Positions 7,101 through 13,912 of a stretch of DNA of 35,143 nucleotides are shown one piece after another (position 1 is the stretch's first letter; every line of letters begins with the position of its first letter). Under the pieces are notes generated by a model. It did not search any database and had not been told where the DNA came from. It saw only the letters and a list, made by a program, of their open reading frames with translations. The stretch covers positions 1 through 35,143 of the forward strand of contig CADCIQ010000023.1 in assembly GCA_902801425.1 (NCBI GenBank). The letters are read 5' to 3'. The position numbers and the translations under genes were made by a program. This DNA is from an uncultured Bacteroidales bacterium. GTDB lineage: Bacteria; Bacteroidota; Bacteroidia; Bacteroidales; Bacteroidaceae.

Positions 7101-8684
7101 GCAGGTGTAGATAGGCGACCAACTGCCGTACTTCGCAATGACGCCTTCTGAATCATGGTCTTTAACGCCGTTGAATGTTTCTGAGCATAGGTCGCCGTCC
7201 CAGTAAATGCGGAAGTTCTGGTTGATGCCTTCGTTGACGAGTCCGTTCACGGTGGCATTCTTCACGCTACTGATAGGACTGCCCCATGCCGTGCCGATAC
7301 AGCCTGGGTAGCTATCAGAAAAGTTATCCATCATGGAGCGTCCCACGTCCTTTCCAACGTGCAGTTCACACTTGTATATCTTGCTTGTGGTGGCATCACG
7401 ATAGTTATAGCCCTGTGCATCCTCGTTGCAGGCGAAGACCTCCAGTCCGTGGGTGTATGGATTGAAATCGCCACAGTGCATGGCATCACCATGTCCGAGA
7501 CCAGTAGTGGAGAGTCCCTTGCCGTTATCGTCGATGACCATAGAGCCGAAAATGATCTCATCGCGTCCGTCCATATCCACGTCGGCAATGTTATAGTTAT
7601 GATAGCCCTGTCCCTTCCATGCGCCGTCGGTGTTGTTGTACCACTTCCAACGGAGCTTCAGCTCATGGGTAGAAGGATCAACATCATAGGCAATCATCTT
7701 GTGGCGCGTGTAGATACCACGGGCGAGGAAGATGCTTGGCTTGCGTCCGTCGAGGTATGGAGCGCCGAAGAAGAACTTAGAGCAGCGGTGACCGCCGTCC
7801 TCCTTTCCCCATGCTTTTTCGAGGGTACTTTCACCAGACTCGAAGCGTGCAAGAGGGTAGGTGATGCATTGGTAAGGCTTGCCTGTCTCGCCATCCATAT
7901 ATACGAGATATTCCGCGCCCTGGCACAGGAACCAGTTTGTGCCTCCGCCGGTAGCCGCACGATAGTTCTTCGTGGCATCGCCCACGGTGTAGGTAGAGCC
8001 GTCGGCACAATGGATCACAGTACCGTCGGCAGCACGCATCACGGCCTCAGCCTTGCCGTCACCGTCCCAGTCGTAGGCTATGATGTTCTGCTCGTTGTTC
8101 TGGAAGTCGCCCATGTTAGGACCGCAGTTCACCCACCAGAGGCGTGTTCCGTCCTGCTTCAAGACCTCGAATATAGAGTATTCGCCAGAAGACTTGCCGT
8201 CGATCTTAGGACCGAGTCTTGGGTAGCTCTGTTGAATCTCGCTATCATTATCGAACTTCATGAGGATTTCGAGTTCGCCGTCGCCGTCAACGTCGGCACA
8301 GCACGCATCGTTAGGCACGAGTGTAGATTTTATTCCCTCATGCTTGAGCTTTATCTCCTTGTAGCTCGTGCTCCATACGGATGCCGCCTTGCTCTGTGCC
8401 TGTTCCTGTCCTCTTACGACGGCAGCCACGGTGTAAGTACTTGTCTGGCTGCCCGATGTATCGGAGAAGTTAGATACTTTAAGACCTGACTTTATGAGCG
8501 CACCATCCTTATATACATTATAGGTGACGTCGTAGTACTCAGAACCGAGGATTCGCCAACTGAGATATACGCCAGAGCTTGCCTTCATGGCTATGAGGCC
8601 ACGGTCAAGCTTATCCGTGGTTCGCTGGGCGAAGGAGGGGAGTGAGGCTATTGCCGCTCCGATTATGATTAGTAGTTTCTTCAT
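4125..8684 (-). CDS. Secreted rhamnogalacturonan lyase, polysaccharide lyase family 11, with long beta-repeat tail
   Basis: Lyases of this family cut the rhamnogalacturonan-I backbone of pectin by beta-elimination in a calcium-dependent propeller fold. After a signal peptide (1-20, SFA-Q), residues 21 to about 620 match the whole catalytic region. This includes metal-binding propeller motifs DVDGDGELEI (131-140), DWDGDGKAEA (205-214) and DVDMDGRDEI (368-377), and the characteristic NQPPHTSYFLG (598-608). Bacillus relatives end about here, at roughly 600 residues. This protein continues for some 890 more with glycine/asparagine-rich autotransporter-type beta repeats (for example GSGTVTMSGENSYTGG). 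It then ends in a Bacteroidetes C-terminal sorting module (IYTLDGKYV ... LPKGIYLRNNKKVTVK). It is the last gene of the locus, 35 bp after its upstream neighbour. Catalytic assignment is strong; the tail's function is unknown. Confidence 0.93.
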   Translation of the reverse strand: MKKLLIIIGAAIASLPSFAQRTTDKLDRGLIAMKASSGVYLSWRILGSEYYDVTYNVYKDGALIKSGLKVSNFSDTSGSQTSTYTVAAVVRGQEQAQSKAASVWSTSYKEIKLKHEGIKSTLVPNDACCADVDGDGELEILMKFDNDSEIQQSYPRLGPKIDGKSSGEYSIFEVLKQDGTRLWWVNCGPNMGDFQNNEQNIIAYDWDGDGKAEAVMRAADGTVIHCADGSTYTVGDATKNYRAATGGGTNWFLCQGAEYLVYMDGETGKPYQCITYPLARFESGESTLEKAWGKEDGGHRCSKFFFGAPYLDGRKPSIFLARGIYTRHKMIAYDVDPSTHELKLRWKWYNNTDGAWKGQGYHNYNIADVDMDGRDEIIFGSMVIDDNGKGLSTTGLGHGDAMHCGDFNPYTHGLEVFACNEDAQGYNYRDATTSKIYKCELHVGKDVGRSMMDNFSDSYPGCIGTAWGSPISSVKNATVNGLVNEGINQNFRIYWDGDLCSETFNGVKDHDSEGVIAKYGSWSPIYTCAGSLTNNYTKCTPCYQGDILGDWREEIIMRTADNNIRIYSTPTPTSYRNYTLWHDHQYRNAMAWQMCGYNQPPHTSYFLGKMENITIAPPPLMMEGREEVKNGGSIGSALNDKHVIVCETDNTDITIEEGASPYILTFNVPTWVQGSAASESTNANPKITYTTYTCNVKGDGITGEARLIKQGDGILTLPKADFTHKGETNIWAGTLNFDGTMKKSPLWLNRFAELNSNGGEFMSIKADYASVIRPGGADAKGNLTTDSLTLGFGSRLIIDLYSNDLSADRINLGKYLEIETKTSTAWVEAGPEYLCPVIELVGHLPVGESEMNPGKYIIGTAPVELKGKLEDIRIEGLNASKKKFYIEDGKLIIEIIGLRDANTITWAGDKSSSWNLADAQNFLLNNGQSVESTVFVSGDKVFFNDDAVNNTVNVREDIMPDTITVNSSSDYTFTGAGAISGTASFVKEGSGTVTMSGENSYTGGNYLKGGITKVSLLSNQYSEYGNLGGITKLGSQFTMENGAELQTTAAVEMGSHMTMIGEEGGVINNASDFKMDKSFMGTLLTKRGNGCLYLNSSNSVSKIIMKAGSIALSASSQPKTIELQGGTLYDNAQNTSHAIVVPKGKSAAWQLTGTYYTGYSNKLTGEGTLTIVPRNTVSRVRIIGDWKDFHGTIRHTTKSIWLPLDNSTGMPNATLDLADGCTATNVAKTFTIGRLTGKGSLAQPISNFQSQGTPSGSNTWKVGNSWEENGDFTFEGAITDGGGTNKSHFEKIGSCTMTIKGGWTNSGTVKISEGTVKLSGSGLSLGTGALTVAEGATICGSSSSALKNSSIVINGTIRPIVTETTALGKLVFNNQDVTLSSTATLRLNISKASTSATSMSGDNIRNIGTLTINGTIALRFLDYIPAIGDELRLWTGVKSFSGAPTILCEGADVTFDTTRLSEGVLVVKTVDTTGITTPAIADDTDSNKIYTLDGKYVGTDLTHLPKGIYLRNNKKVTVK

Positions 8685-8719
8685 TGTAGTTATTTTTTTC
8701 TATTTGGCTCTAGTTGAAA

Positions 8720-11008
8720 CTAGTGATTATTCAGTATCTTCTTGCCCTTCTTGATGAGCAAGCCCTTGGCATTGCCATTTACTCGCTGACCGTTAAGGTT
8801 GTAGGTTGCAGAGTTATACTTTGTACTTGGTACATTGTTTATCGGGCTGATAGATGTTGTTGCTGGCCAGTATTCCGCTATCTCATCTTCCGAGAGAATT
8901 ATCCATTGCTGATGTGTGGCGGCATCAGAGAAATCGAATGAGGAGAACGAAATATTAGAGGTATTGGCGGAAAGGGTGGAAGTGCCAGTAATCCAATAAC
9001 CGTGGGTAGTGAGGCTCTTGGTCGCCGTGGTGATGGTGACATCAGTACGGTCGGGCATGAGCTGGAATTTCTCCGTATCAGCTGGCTTGGAGGTAGTATA
9101 GAGCATATAGCCGCTTCGCTTGGAGAGATACTTGTTCTTTGCCACGTTCTTGAATAGATACATGCCAGTCTCAGGCTCATAGCTCAGAGTCCATGCTGCC
9201 TCGTCTGGAATACCGTTATTGTCAGAGAGCATATCCTTCAGAGCGATGGTCTTTGAGCCGTTGGCATATAGAAGGGCTTCACCGAGTCCGCTTGTAGAGT
9301 TCTTGCACATGATATAGTACTTCTTCGTCTCGTCGAAGTTGTATGTGTAGCCGGGGAGACCGTTAGCATAGGCTGAGGTAGGGCAGAGACCGTCGATGAA
9401 CATGGCATATAGCAGACAGCATCCGCCTACGTACTGAAGTTCGAGGTGCTTATCCTTGTCTGCACCGTTTACAAACCAATCGTATGTTGCGCTTGATCCC
9501 CATGCGTGAGTGCCGTCGCCTACCATACAGAAATCAGAGGTGTAAGGGTTCGCCTCCTTGTTCTCAAGGAATGAGTACATCTTATTCGCCTCACGACCAT
9601 ACCATTTCCAGTTATGGAGGTTAGAGTCTGCATAGCGTGTGGAAGTGCCGACACCTACGCCATGACCTGTCTCGTGGAGCACCGTACCAATAGCTTGATT
9701 ACCTGTATTTGGTCCGATGCGCATCCAACCGCCGTAGCTGCAATCTGCAGTAGGGGTGTTTGCGCCATAGTGACCAGAGAGGGTGAAGCCATTTATGCCT
9801 GTCCACTCGTTGAAGTAGTCTATGGTCTGGTTGATGGCTGTACGGCAACGGTCGTTAGCCTCTGCGGTAGGCGCACCGTTATCCCATGTTCCTGTGCAGT
9901 TGCCCTTGGCATGGGTGACAATCTTGACCTCTTCGCCATAAGCCACGGTGTATGTCTTGTTCATGATGTAAGGACGGAGATAATACACGGTAGCCGGTTC
10001 AAGATCTGTGATGTGATAGATGTTTCCGTTGAGCGTCCAGTATTCGGTGGTGCGATTGTCAAGCACCGTAGGATTATGCTCCTTGCTCCAGCATACACCT
10101 CGCTCAAGGATATTCGTTCCTGACATTGTGGCACGCATAAGAGCCTGTGTAGCACCAGTAGGAACGTATGTGTTCGTCTTTGTCACCTTTGGCTCAAGAC
10201 CATCGCCGGCAGTAGCGTTTGCAAGGTTAAGGGCAAACTCTGCCTTTGAAATGGCTGCGTTAAGTGCAAAGAGAGCCTCCTGCATATTCATGCTTTCTGA
10301 AGTCTCGGTGAAGGTCTTTGCTGTCTGAATGGCTGATTGCAGAAGGTTGAGAGCCTTCTGGTAATTCGTAATTTGTAATTTGTCATTACTTACGAGTCCT
10401 TCAGCCTTGGTGATGCTTTCCGATAGCTTGGAGAATATGACTGCGGAAGATTCTGCCTCTACGAGCGTAAGACGGAAGTTATCAATGGCGAGCCAGTTTC
10501 CTTTTGCCCCTTTTGCCACGAAACCAATCTCCATCTCGCCTGTGGTGCAGGAGAAATCTACGGAATAGTCATTTGGGGTGAAGACATCCGTTTTCTGGTC
10601 GCCTGCATAGATATATGCACCAGAACATTGAGTAGAGGTGGAAGCCTCGTTCAGGTTCTGTGCTGCTACCGTGAGGGTATATTTACCGAGTGGAAGGTTG
10701 GTGATGACCTGTGAAACGCTTGCATCACCAACATTACTGCCCTTTGATACCCATTTCTCTACATACACGCTGCCTTTCTTCTTTGAGAAAGAGTTATTGG
10801 ACTGTACCTGCAAACCGCTTGACTTCCATTTAGAAAGTCCTCCATTCTCGAATGACGGATTGCTGATGTATTGCGTGGCATCGGTTTGGGCAGAGAGAGA
10901 GCCTCCAAACCATAGCAAGACAAAGCCCCCCACCCCCCCAAGGGGGAGCTTTTTATATAGTTTCTTCAACTGTGGGAGTAAACTGTTATGTGATAATTGG
11001 TGATGCAT
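8720..11008 (-). CDS. Secreted multidomain HExxH metallopeptidase-like protein
   Basis: This 762-residue secreted protein has these parts: a signal peptide (1-40, LSA-Q); a binding-module-like beta-sandwich (about 45-185, starting NPSFENGGLSKW); a helical spacer (190-265); an FN3-like domain (about 275-367); and a domain containing HETGHGVGVGT (445-455). That motif is a zinc-peptidase HExxH with the trailing glycine of metzincins, but Thr455 sits where a third His or Asp ligand is expected. The third ligand is therefore unassigned. A beta-rich region and a C-terminal sorting-like tail (YNLNGQRV ... KKGKKILNNH) follow. The start at 11008 is the only upstream Met that gives a signal peptide. 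Two repeat-derived segments are coding: the signal-peptide core and KLQITNYQ (210-217). Peptidase activity is inferred; a carbohydrate-active role is also possible. Confidence 0.8.
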   Translation of the reverse strand: MHHQLSHNSLLPQLKKLYKKLPLGGVGGFVLLWFGGSLSAQTDATQYISNPSFENGGLSKWKSSGLQVQSNNSFSKKKGSVYVEKWVSKGSNVGDASVSQVITNLPLGKYTLTVAAQNLNEASTSTQCSGAYIYAGDQKTDVFTPNDYSVDFSCTTGEMEIGFVAKGAKGNWLAIDNFRLTLVEAESSAVIFSKLSESITKAEGLVSNDKLQITNYQKALNLLQSAIQTAKTFTETSESMNMQEALFALNAAISKAEFALNLANATAGDGLEPKVTKTNTYVPTGATQALMRATMSGTNILERGVCWSKEHNPTVLDNRTTEYWTLNGNIYHITDLEPATVYYLRPYIMNKTYTVAYGEEVKIVTHAKGNCTGTWDNGAPTAEANDRCRTAINQTIDYFNEWTGINGFTLSGHYGANTPTADCSYGGWMRIGPNTGNQAIGTVLHETGHGVGVGTSTRYADSNLHNWKWYGREANKMYSFLENKEANPYTSDFCMVGDGTHAWGSSATYDWFVNGADKDKHLELQYVGGCCLLYAMFIDGLCPTSAYANGLPGYTYNFDETKKYYIMCKNSTSGLGEALLYANGSKTIALKDMLSDNNGIPDEAAWTLSYEPETGMYLFKNVAKNKYLSKRSGYMLYTTSKPADTEKFQLMPDRTDVTITTATKSLTTHGYWITGTSTLSANTSNISFSSFDFSDAATHQQWIILSEDEIAEYWPATTSISPINNVPSTKYNSATYNLNGQRVNGNAKGLLIKKGKKILNNH
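10358..10391. repeat. 7-bp-unit AT repeat inside the metallopeptidase-like gene
   Basis: On the plus strand TAATTCG, TAATTTG and TAATTTG run in tandem from 10362, followed by TCATTAC. On the coding strand this gives the peptide NDKLQITNYQ (residues 208-217). The same word family occurs in noncoding DNA at 24909-24929 and at 1-12. Confidence 0.65.
10921..10952 (-). repeat. C/G-rich dispersed repeat, copy A, coding for a signal-peptide core
   Basis: On the minus strand it reads AGCTCCCCCTTGGGGGGGTG followed by GGGGGCTTTG. It encodes KLPLGGVGGFV of the metallopeptidase-like protein. Copy B (11049-11079) is an inverted relative, and copy C is at 24955-24985. Confidence 0.65.
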
Positions 11009-11042
11009 TATTAATGTTAATTACGTTGAGAATTTATTACTA

Positions 11043-13757
11043 TCAAGGGAGTTCCCCTTCTTGGGGATAGGGGGCTACTCTCTTCTTTCCATCCTTTATA
11101 TATATCCCCGAAGGAATATTTTCCTTATTCAGCTTAACGCCGAAAAGGTTGTAGATGGTATTCTGAGAGTGAGTAACTTCAACATTCTTGATAGCAGTTA
11201 CTTCACCGCCGTTTCTTAGAGTTTCTATCTCATCTGCAGAGAGTGCATAGTTATAGATGCGCAGGTCATCTATGTAACCTGTGAAGAATGGATCGGCAGT
11301 ATATTGGCTGCGACCGATATAGTTACGCTTTGGGTGGAAATCGGAAGGGCGTAGGGTGATTGTTGTAGAGGTAACTGCGTTGCCATCAACATAGAGCGTT
11401 ACAACCTCTGGTGCAAGCGTAACGGCGATATAGTGCCAGCCTGTGGTAGCCTTGGTGGTAGAGAGAATCTGCTCGTTGCCTCCATTCTTCATAACAAGAC
11501 GCATCTCGTTTCCGTTACTTGGGGTAAGGAAGAAATACTGGTCTGTGCCATTACCGAAGTCGAATATGCGCTGCCAGCTATTATTGTTATTGATATTCAC
11601 CCACATTGCTATCGTCATCTCAGAGAGATTGCCGAGAGAAGGTGGAAGTGTGAGATAGCTATCAGAGCCCTTGAGATAGAGACTCTTCTTGCCGCTCTTC
11701 TTCATCAGAGAACTGAATGAAGTAGAGCCAGATGTAATGCCATCAAGAATGTTTACGGTTGCATCGTTGGTATCGTCCTCAAAGTCATAGTGTGCTATGA
11801 GGGCTTTGTCTGCATTGCCGGTTGCGTTTACCTCTGCTGATGCTTCCGACTGATTGCGTGAACTGTCAACAGCCTTGATCTTATAAACATGGTCCATTCC
11901 TGGAGTTACATCGTTATCGATGAATTCCGTACCTTCTATCATTCTGCCTATCATGTCGAAGTTGTCGCCATTCTTGCGAAGAATGTTATAGCCTACGACA
12001 TCCTCAGCCTCTGATGCTGCCCATGAGAGTTTAATGGAATTGCTCTGTACTTCTGCTGAAACATTTCCCGGTGCAGAAGGAGCGTCAAGTTCGAGTTTTG
12101 GCTTTGCCTCCACAGGCATGAAACGCCATTTCTGTTCAGGGTTGCCTGTGAACTCTGCCTGTTGTATATAGCTGTTTGCCGTTGTTCCTGCATTCTTTAC
12201 TTCAAGATACAGACCGCTATGACGAGAACGGATATACCAACTGTTATTGCCTGCGTATTCAAGGAACCATTGCTCGTTGGTGCCCTTGCCTCCGAGAATG
12301 TTTATGATAGAAGCACCTGCTGATGTGCTCCATCCATTTACATCCATAAGCATATTAGGGTTCTTCTTCCAGAAGAGCCAGAAATATCCGAGGTCGCCCT
12401 GTCCTGTGGTTGGCACCATCTCAATATTCCATTGATAGGCATCGTTAATGTTTGGTGTAATGGTGTTGATGGTGTATTTGCGTAGTGCTATGCTGGTTTT
12501 GTCGGCTGTGTTGCTATTGTATGTTCCGATACATAGCTTTGCATTCATATTCATTATGACGTATGTGCCGTTCTTTATAGGGTCGAGTGGGGCATCCTCA
12601 CCGCTATGGATGAGTACCATGCGTTCTGCGTTGGTCTGTCCATGCTGATAGCCAGTACCGCCCGGCATCTCTACGCTGTATGAGTATGTAGGACCATAGC
12701 CGTCAAAGAATACAGGACGGTCGGTTGAGATAAACTCGTATGAAGACTTGGTTGCCTGTCTCTCGGATGTTCCGAGGAAAGCATCCATACGGCCATCGTT
12801 ACGCTTATACACAGTTGCAGCCGTCCATGCGTCACGATTCTCTGCATAGCCTATCTCCTTGCCGTAGAATGAAGCCCTGCAGTATTCTCCTCGTGCTGCA
12901 CCGTCCCAGCCCCACCATACGCCAGACTGCATTCCGTAGTGGGCTCCAATGAATGCCTCACCTACATTATGCAGCTCATCGGCTGTGGCATAGTTGCCGT
13001 CGTTTCTTACCTTTTGCCAGAAATCAGCATAGTTCTTGAACGAACCTGCAAGCTGATGTGTGTTGCCCTCTGTGGCGTAAGGCAACATGTGGTTATACCA
13101 CTCAAGAGCCATGTCGCAGTTGAGTGTGTTACCTGCCGAAATGCGGATTCCTGCAAGTACTGGATCTTCTGAAATGAGCTTGGCAATAGCCTTGAAATGA
13201 TCCTTTGTTCCCTCTCCCCATCCATCATAGTCTGGTTCGTTGAATGGAGATATAGTGATTACATTAAAGCCTTTGCTCTTGGCATAGAGAACGGAAGCCT
13301 TGATAACCCTGTACCATTCTTCTGGCTTGCCATAGTAGTTGTCCTTGTTCAGTTTCTCGTGGTCGCAGTTGAGAATGACATTACGCACACCGCTGAGACT
13401 GATATGGTCGAGGCGTGCCTGAAGAGCATCCTGTTGTGCAGCAGAGAGGTTGCCGTTCTCATCAACGAGGTCGCTTGGCTGAAAGGATATGCGTCCGGTA
13501 GCCATAACATCCTTGCCGATATAGTTAGTACCGCGTCTCACGTTGTCTTCACTATCCCATGCCACATCCATTCCCCACTTGATAGGCTCTTGTGGGATGA
13601 GATACTCGCTGATATTTGCATCAGCCTTGAATGAAACTGCCGTGGCATCTTTCTTGCCACCTGTAACCCACATAGAAGAGTGGGGGATACGTTGCGCAAA
13701 CGATGTTGCCGAGAATCCCGACAACATCGCTGTTAATATAATCACTTGTCTTTTCAT
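11043..13757 (-). CDS. Secreted TIM-barrel (clan GH-A-like) glycosidase with trefoil, FN3 and LamG domains
   Basis: This is probably a retaining glycoside hydrolase acting outside the cell. The start is set at 13757 (MKRQVIILTAMLSGFSATSFAQ, a signal peptide) rather than the ATG at 13904, whose extra codons run through an 11-bp repeat; the product is 904 residues. Residues 55-385 look like a (beta/alpha)8 barrel. SPFNEPD carries the likely acid/base Glu174 and HNVGEAFIG offers Glu267 as candidate nucleophile. Residues 395-550 are a ricin-type beta-trefoil (NEQWFLE, EQKWRFMP), about 558-645 an FN3 domain, and 653-845 a LamG/concanavalin-like domain. A sorting module follows (IYNLFGVKL ... IPSGIYIKDGKK), extended by a repeat-derived tail. 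I could not place it in one GH family. The context suggests a pectin side-chain or backbone activity. Confidence 0.8.
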   Translation of the reverse strand: MKRQVIILTAMLSGFSATSFAQRIPHSSMWVTGGKKDATAVSFKADANISEYLIPQEPIKWGMDVAWDSEDNVRRGTNYIGKDVMATGRISFQPSDLVDENGNLSAAQQDALQARLDHISLSGVRNVILNCDHEKLNKDNYYGKPEEWYRVIKASVLYAKSKGFNVITISPFNEPDYDGWGEGTKDHFKAIAKLISEDPVLAGIRISAGNTLNCDMALEWYNHMLPYATEGNTHQLAGSFKNYADFWQKVRNDGNYATADELHNVGEAFIGAHYGMQSGVWWGWDGAARGEYCRASFYGKEIGYAENRDAWTAATVYKRNDGRMDAFLGTSERQATKSSYEFISTDRPVFFDGYGPTYSYSVEMPGGTGYQHGQTNAERMVLIHSGEDAPLDPIKNGTYVIMNMNAKLCIGTYNSNTADKTSIALRKYTINTITPNINDAYQWNIEMVPTTGQGDLGYFWLFWKKNPNMLMDVNGWSTSAGASIINILGGKGTNEQWFLEYAGNNSWYIRSRHSGLYLEVKNAGTTANSYIQQAEFTGNPEQKWRFMPVEAKPKLELDAPSAPGNVSAEVQSNSIKLSWAASEAEDVVGYNILRKNGDNFDMIGRMIEGTEFIDNDVTPGMDHVYKIKAVDSSRNQSEASAEVNATGNADKALIAHYDFEDDTNDATVNILDGITSGSTSFSSLMKKSGKKSLYLKGSDSYLTLPPSLGNLSEMTIAMWVNINNNNSWQRIFDFGNGTDQYFFLTPSNGNEMRLVMKNGGNEQILSTTKATTGWHYIAVTLAPEVVTLYVDGNAVTSTTITLRPSDFHPKRNYIGRSQYTADPFFTGYIDDLRIYNYALSADEIETLRNGGEVTAIKNVEVTHSQNTIYNLFGVKLNKENIPSGIYIKDGKKRVAPYPQEGELP
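11049..11079 (+). repeat. C/G-rich dispersed repeat, copy B, coding for a C-terminus
   Basis: On the plus strand it reads AGTTCCCCTTCTTGGGGATA followed by GGGGGCTAC, clearly related to copy A. On the coding (minus) strand it supplies the last residues, APYPQEGELP, of the glycosidase-like protein, in the place where the sorting module normally ends. Confidence 0.6.
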
Positions 13758-13858
13758 TGTCAAACTTTTATGTCTGTTTTCTTCGTCGAATCTCCTATAT
13801 GACTCCTCTGTTCTCCGTTTTTCCCTCTTACCATTTATCCCCGTAAAGCGTATTCTGA

Positions 13859-13902
13859 ATAAGAGTAACATAAGAGTAGCATAAGAGTTATATAGGAGTA
13901 AC
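13859..13902. repeat. Four tandem 11-bp repeats
   Basis: The units are ATAAGAGTAAC, ATAAGAGTAGC, ATAAGAGTTAT and ATAGGAGTAAC. They lie in the 155-bp gap between SusD and the glycosidase-like gene. The upstream in-frame ATG of the latter is inside this array, which argues against it being the real start. Confidence 0.75.
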
Positions 13903-13912
13903 AACGGTGGGC

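Noticed and set aside
7359-8489. Long plus-strand ORF opposite the rhamnogalacturonan lyase
   Set aside because: It lies entirely antisense to a well-supported catalytic domain, has no family resemblance and no promoter; it is a codon-bias shadow.
8720-11008. Assignment as a classical matrixin/metzincin peptidase
   Set aside because: The third ligand position of HExxHxxGxxH is Thr455, so only a general HExxH metallopeptidase-like call is justified.
13758-13904. N-terminal extension of the glycosidase-like gene
   Set aside because: The extension runs through tandem 11-bp repeats; the ATG at 13757 gives a proper signal peptide.
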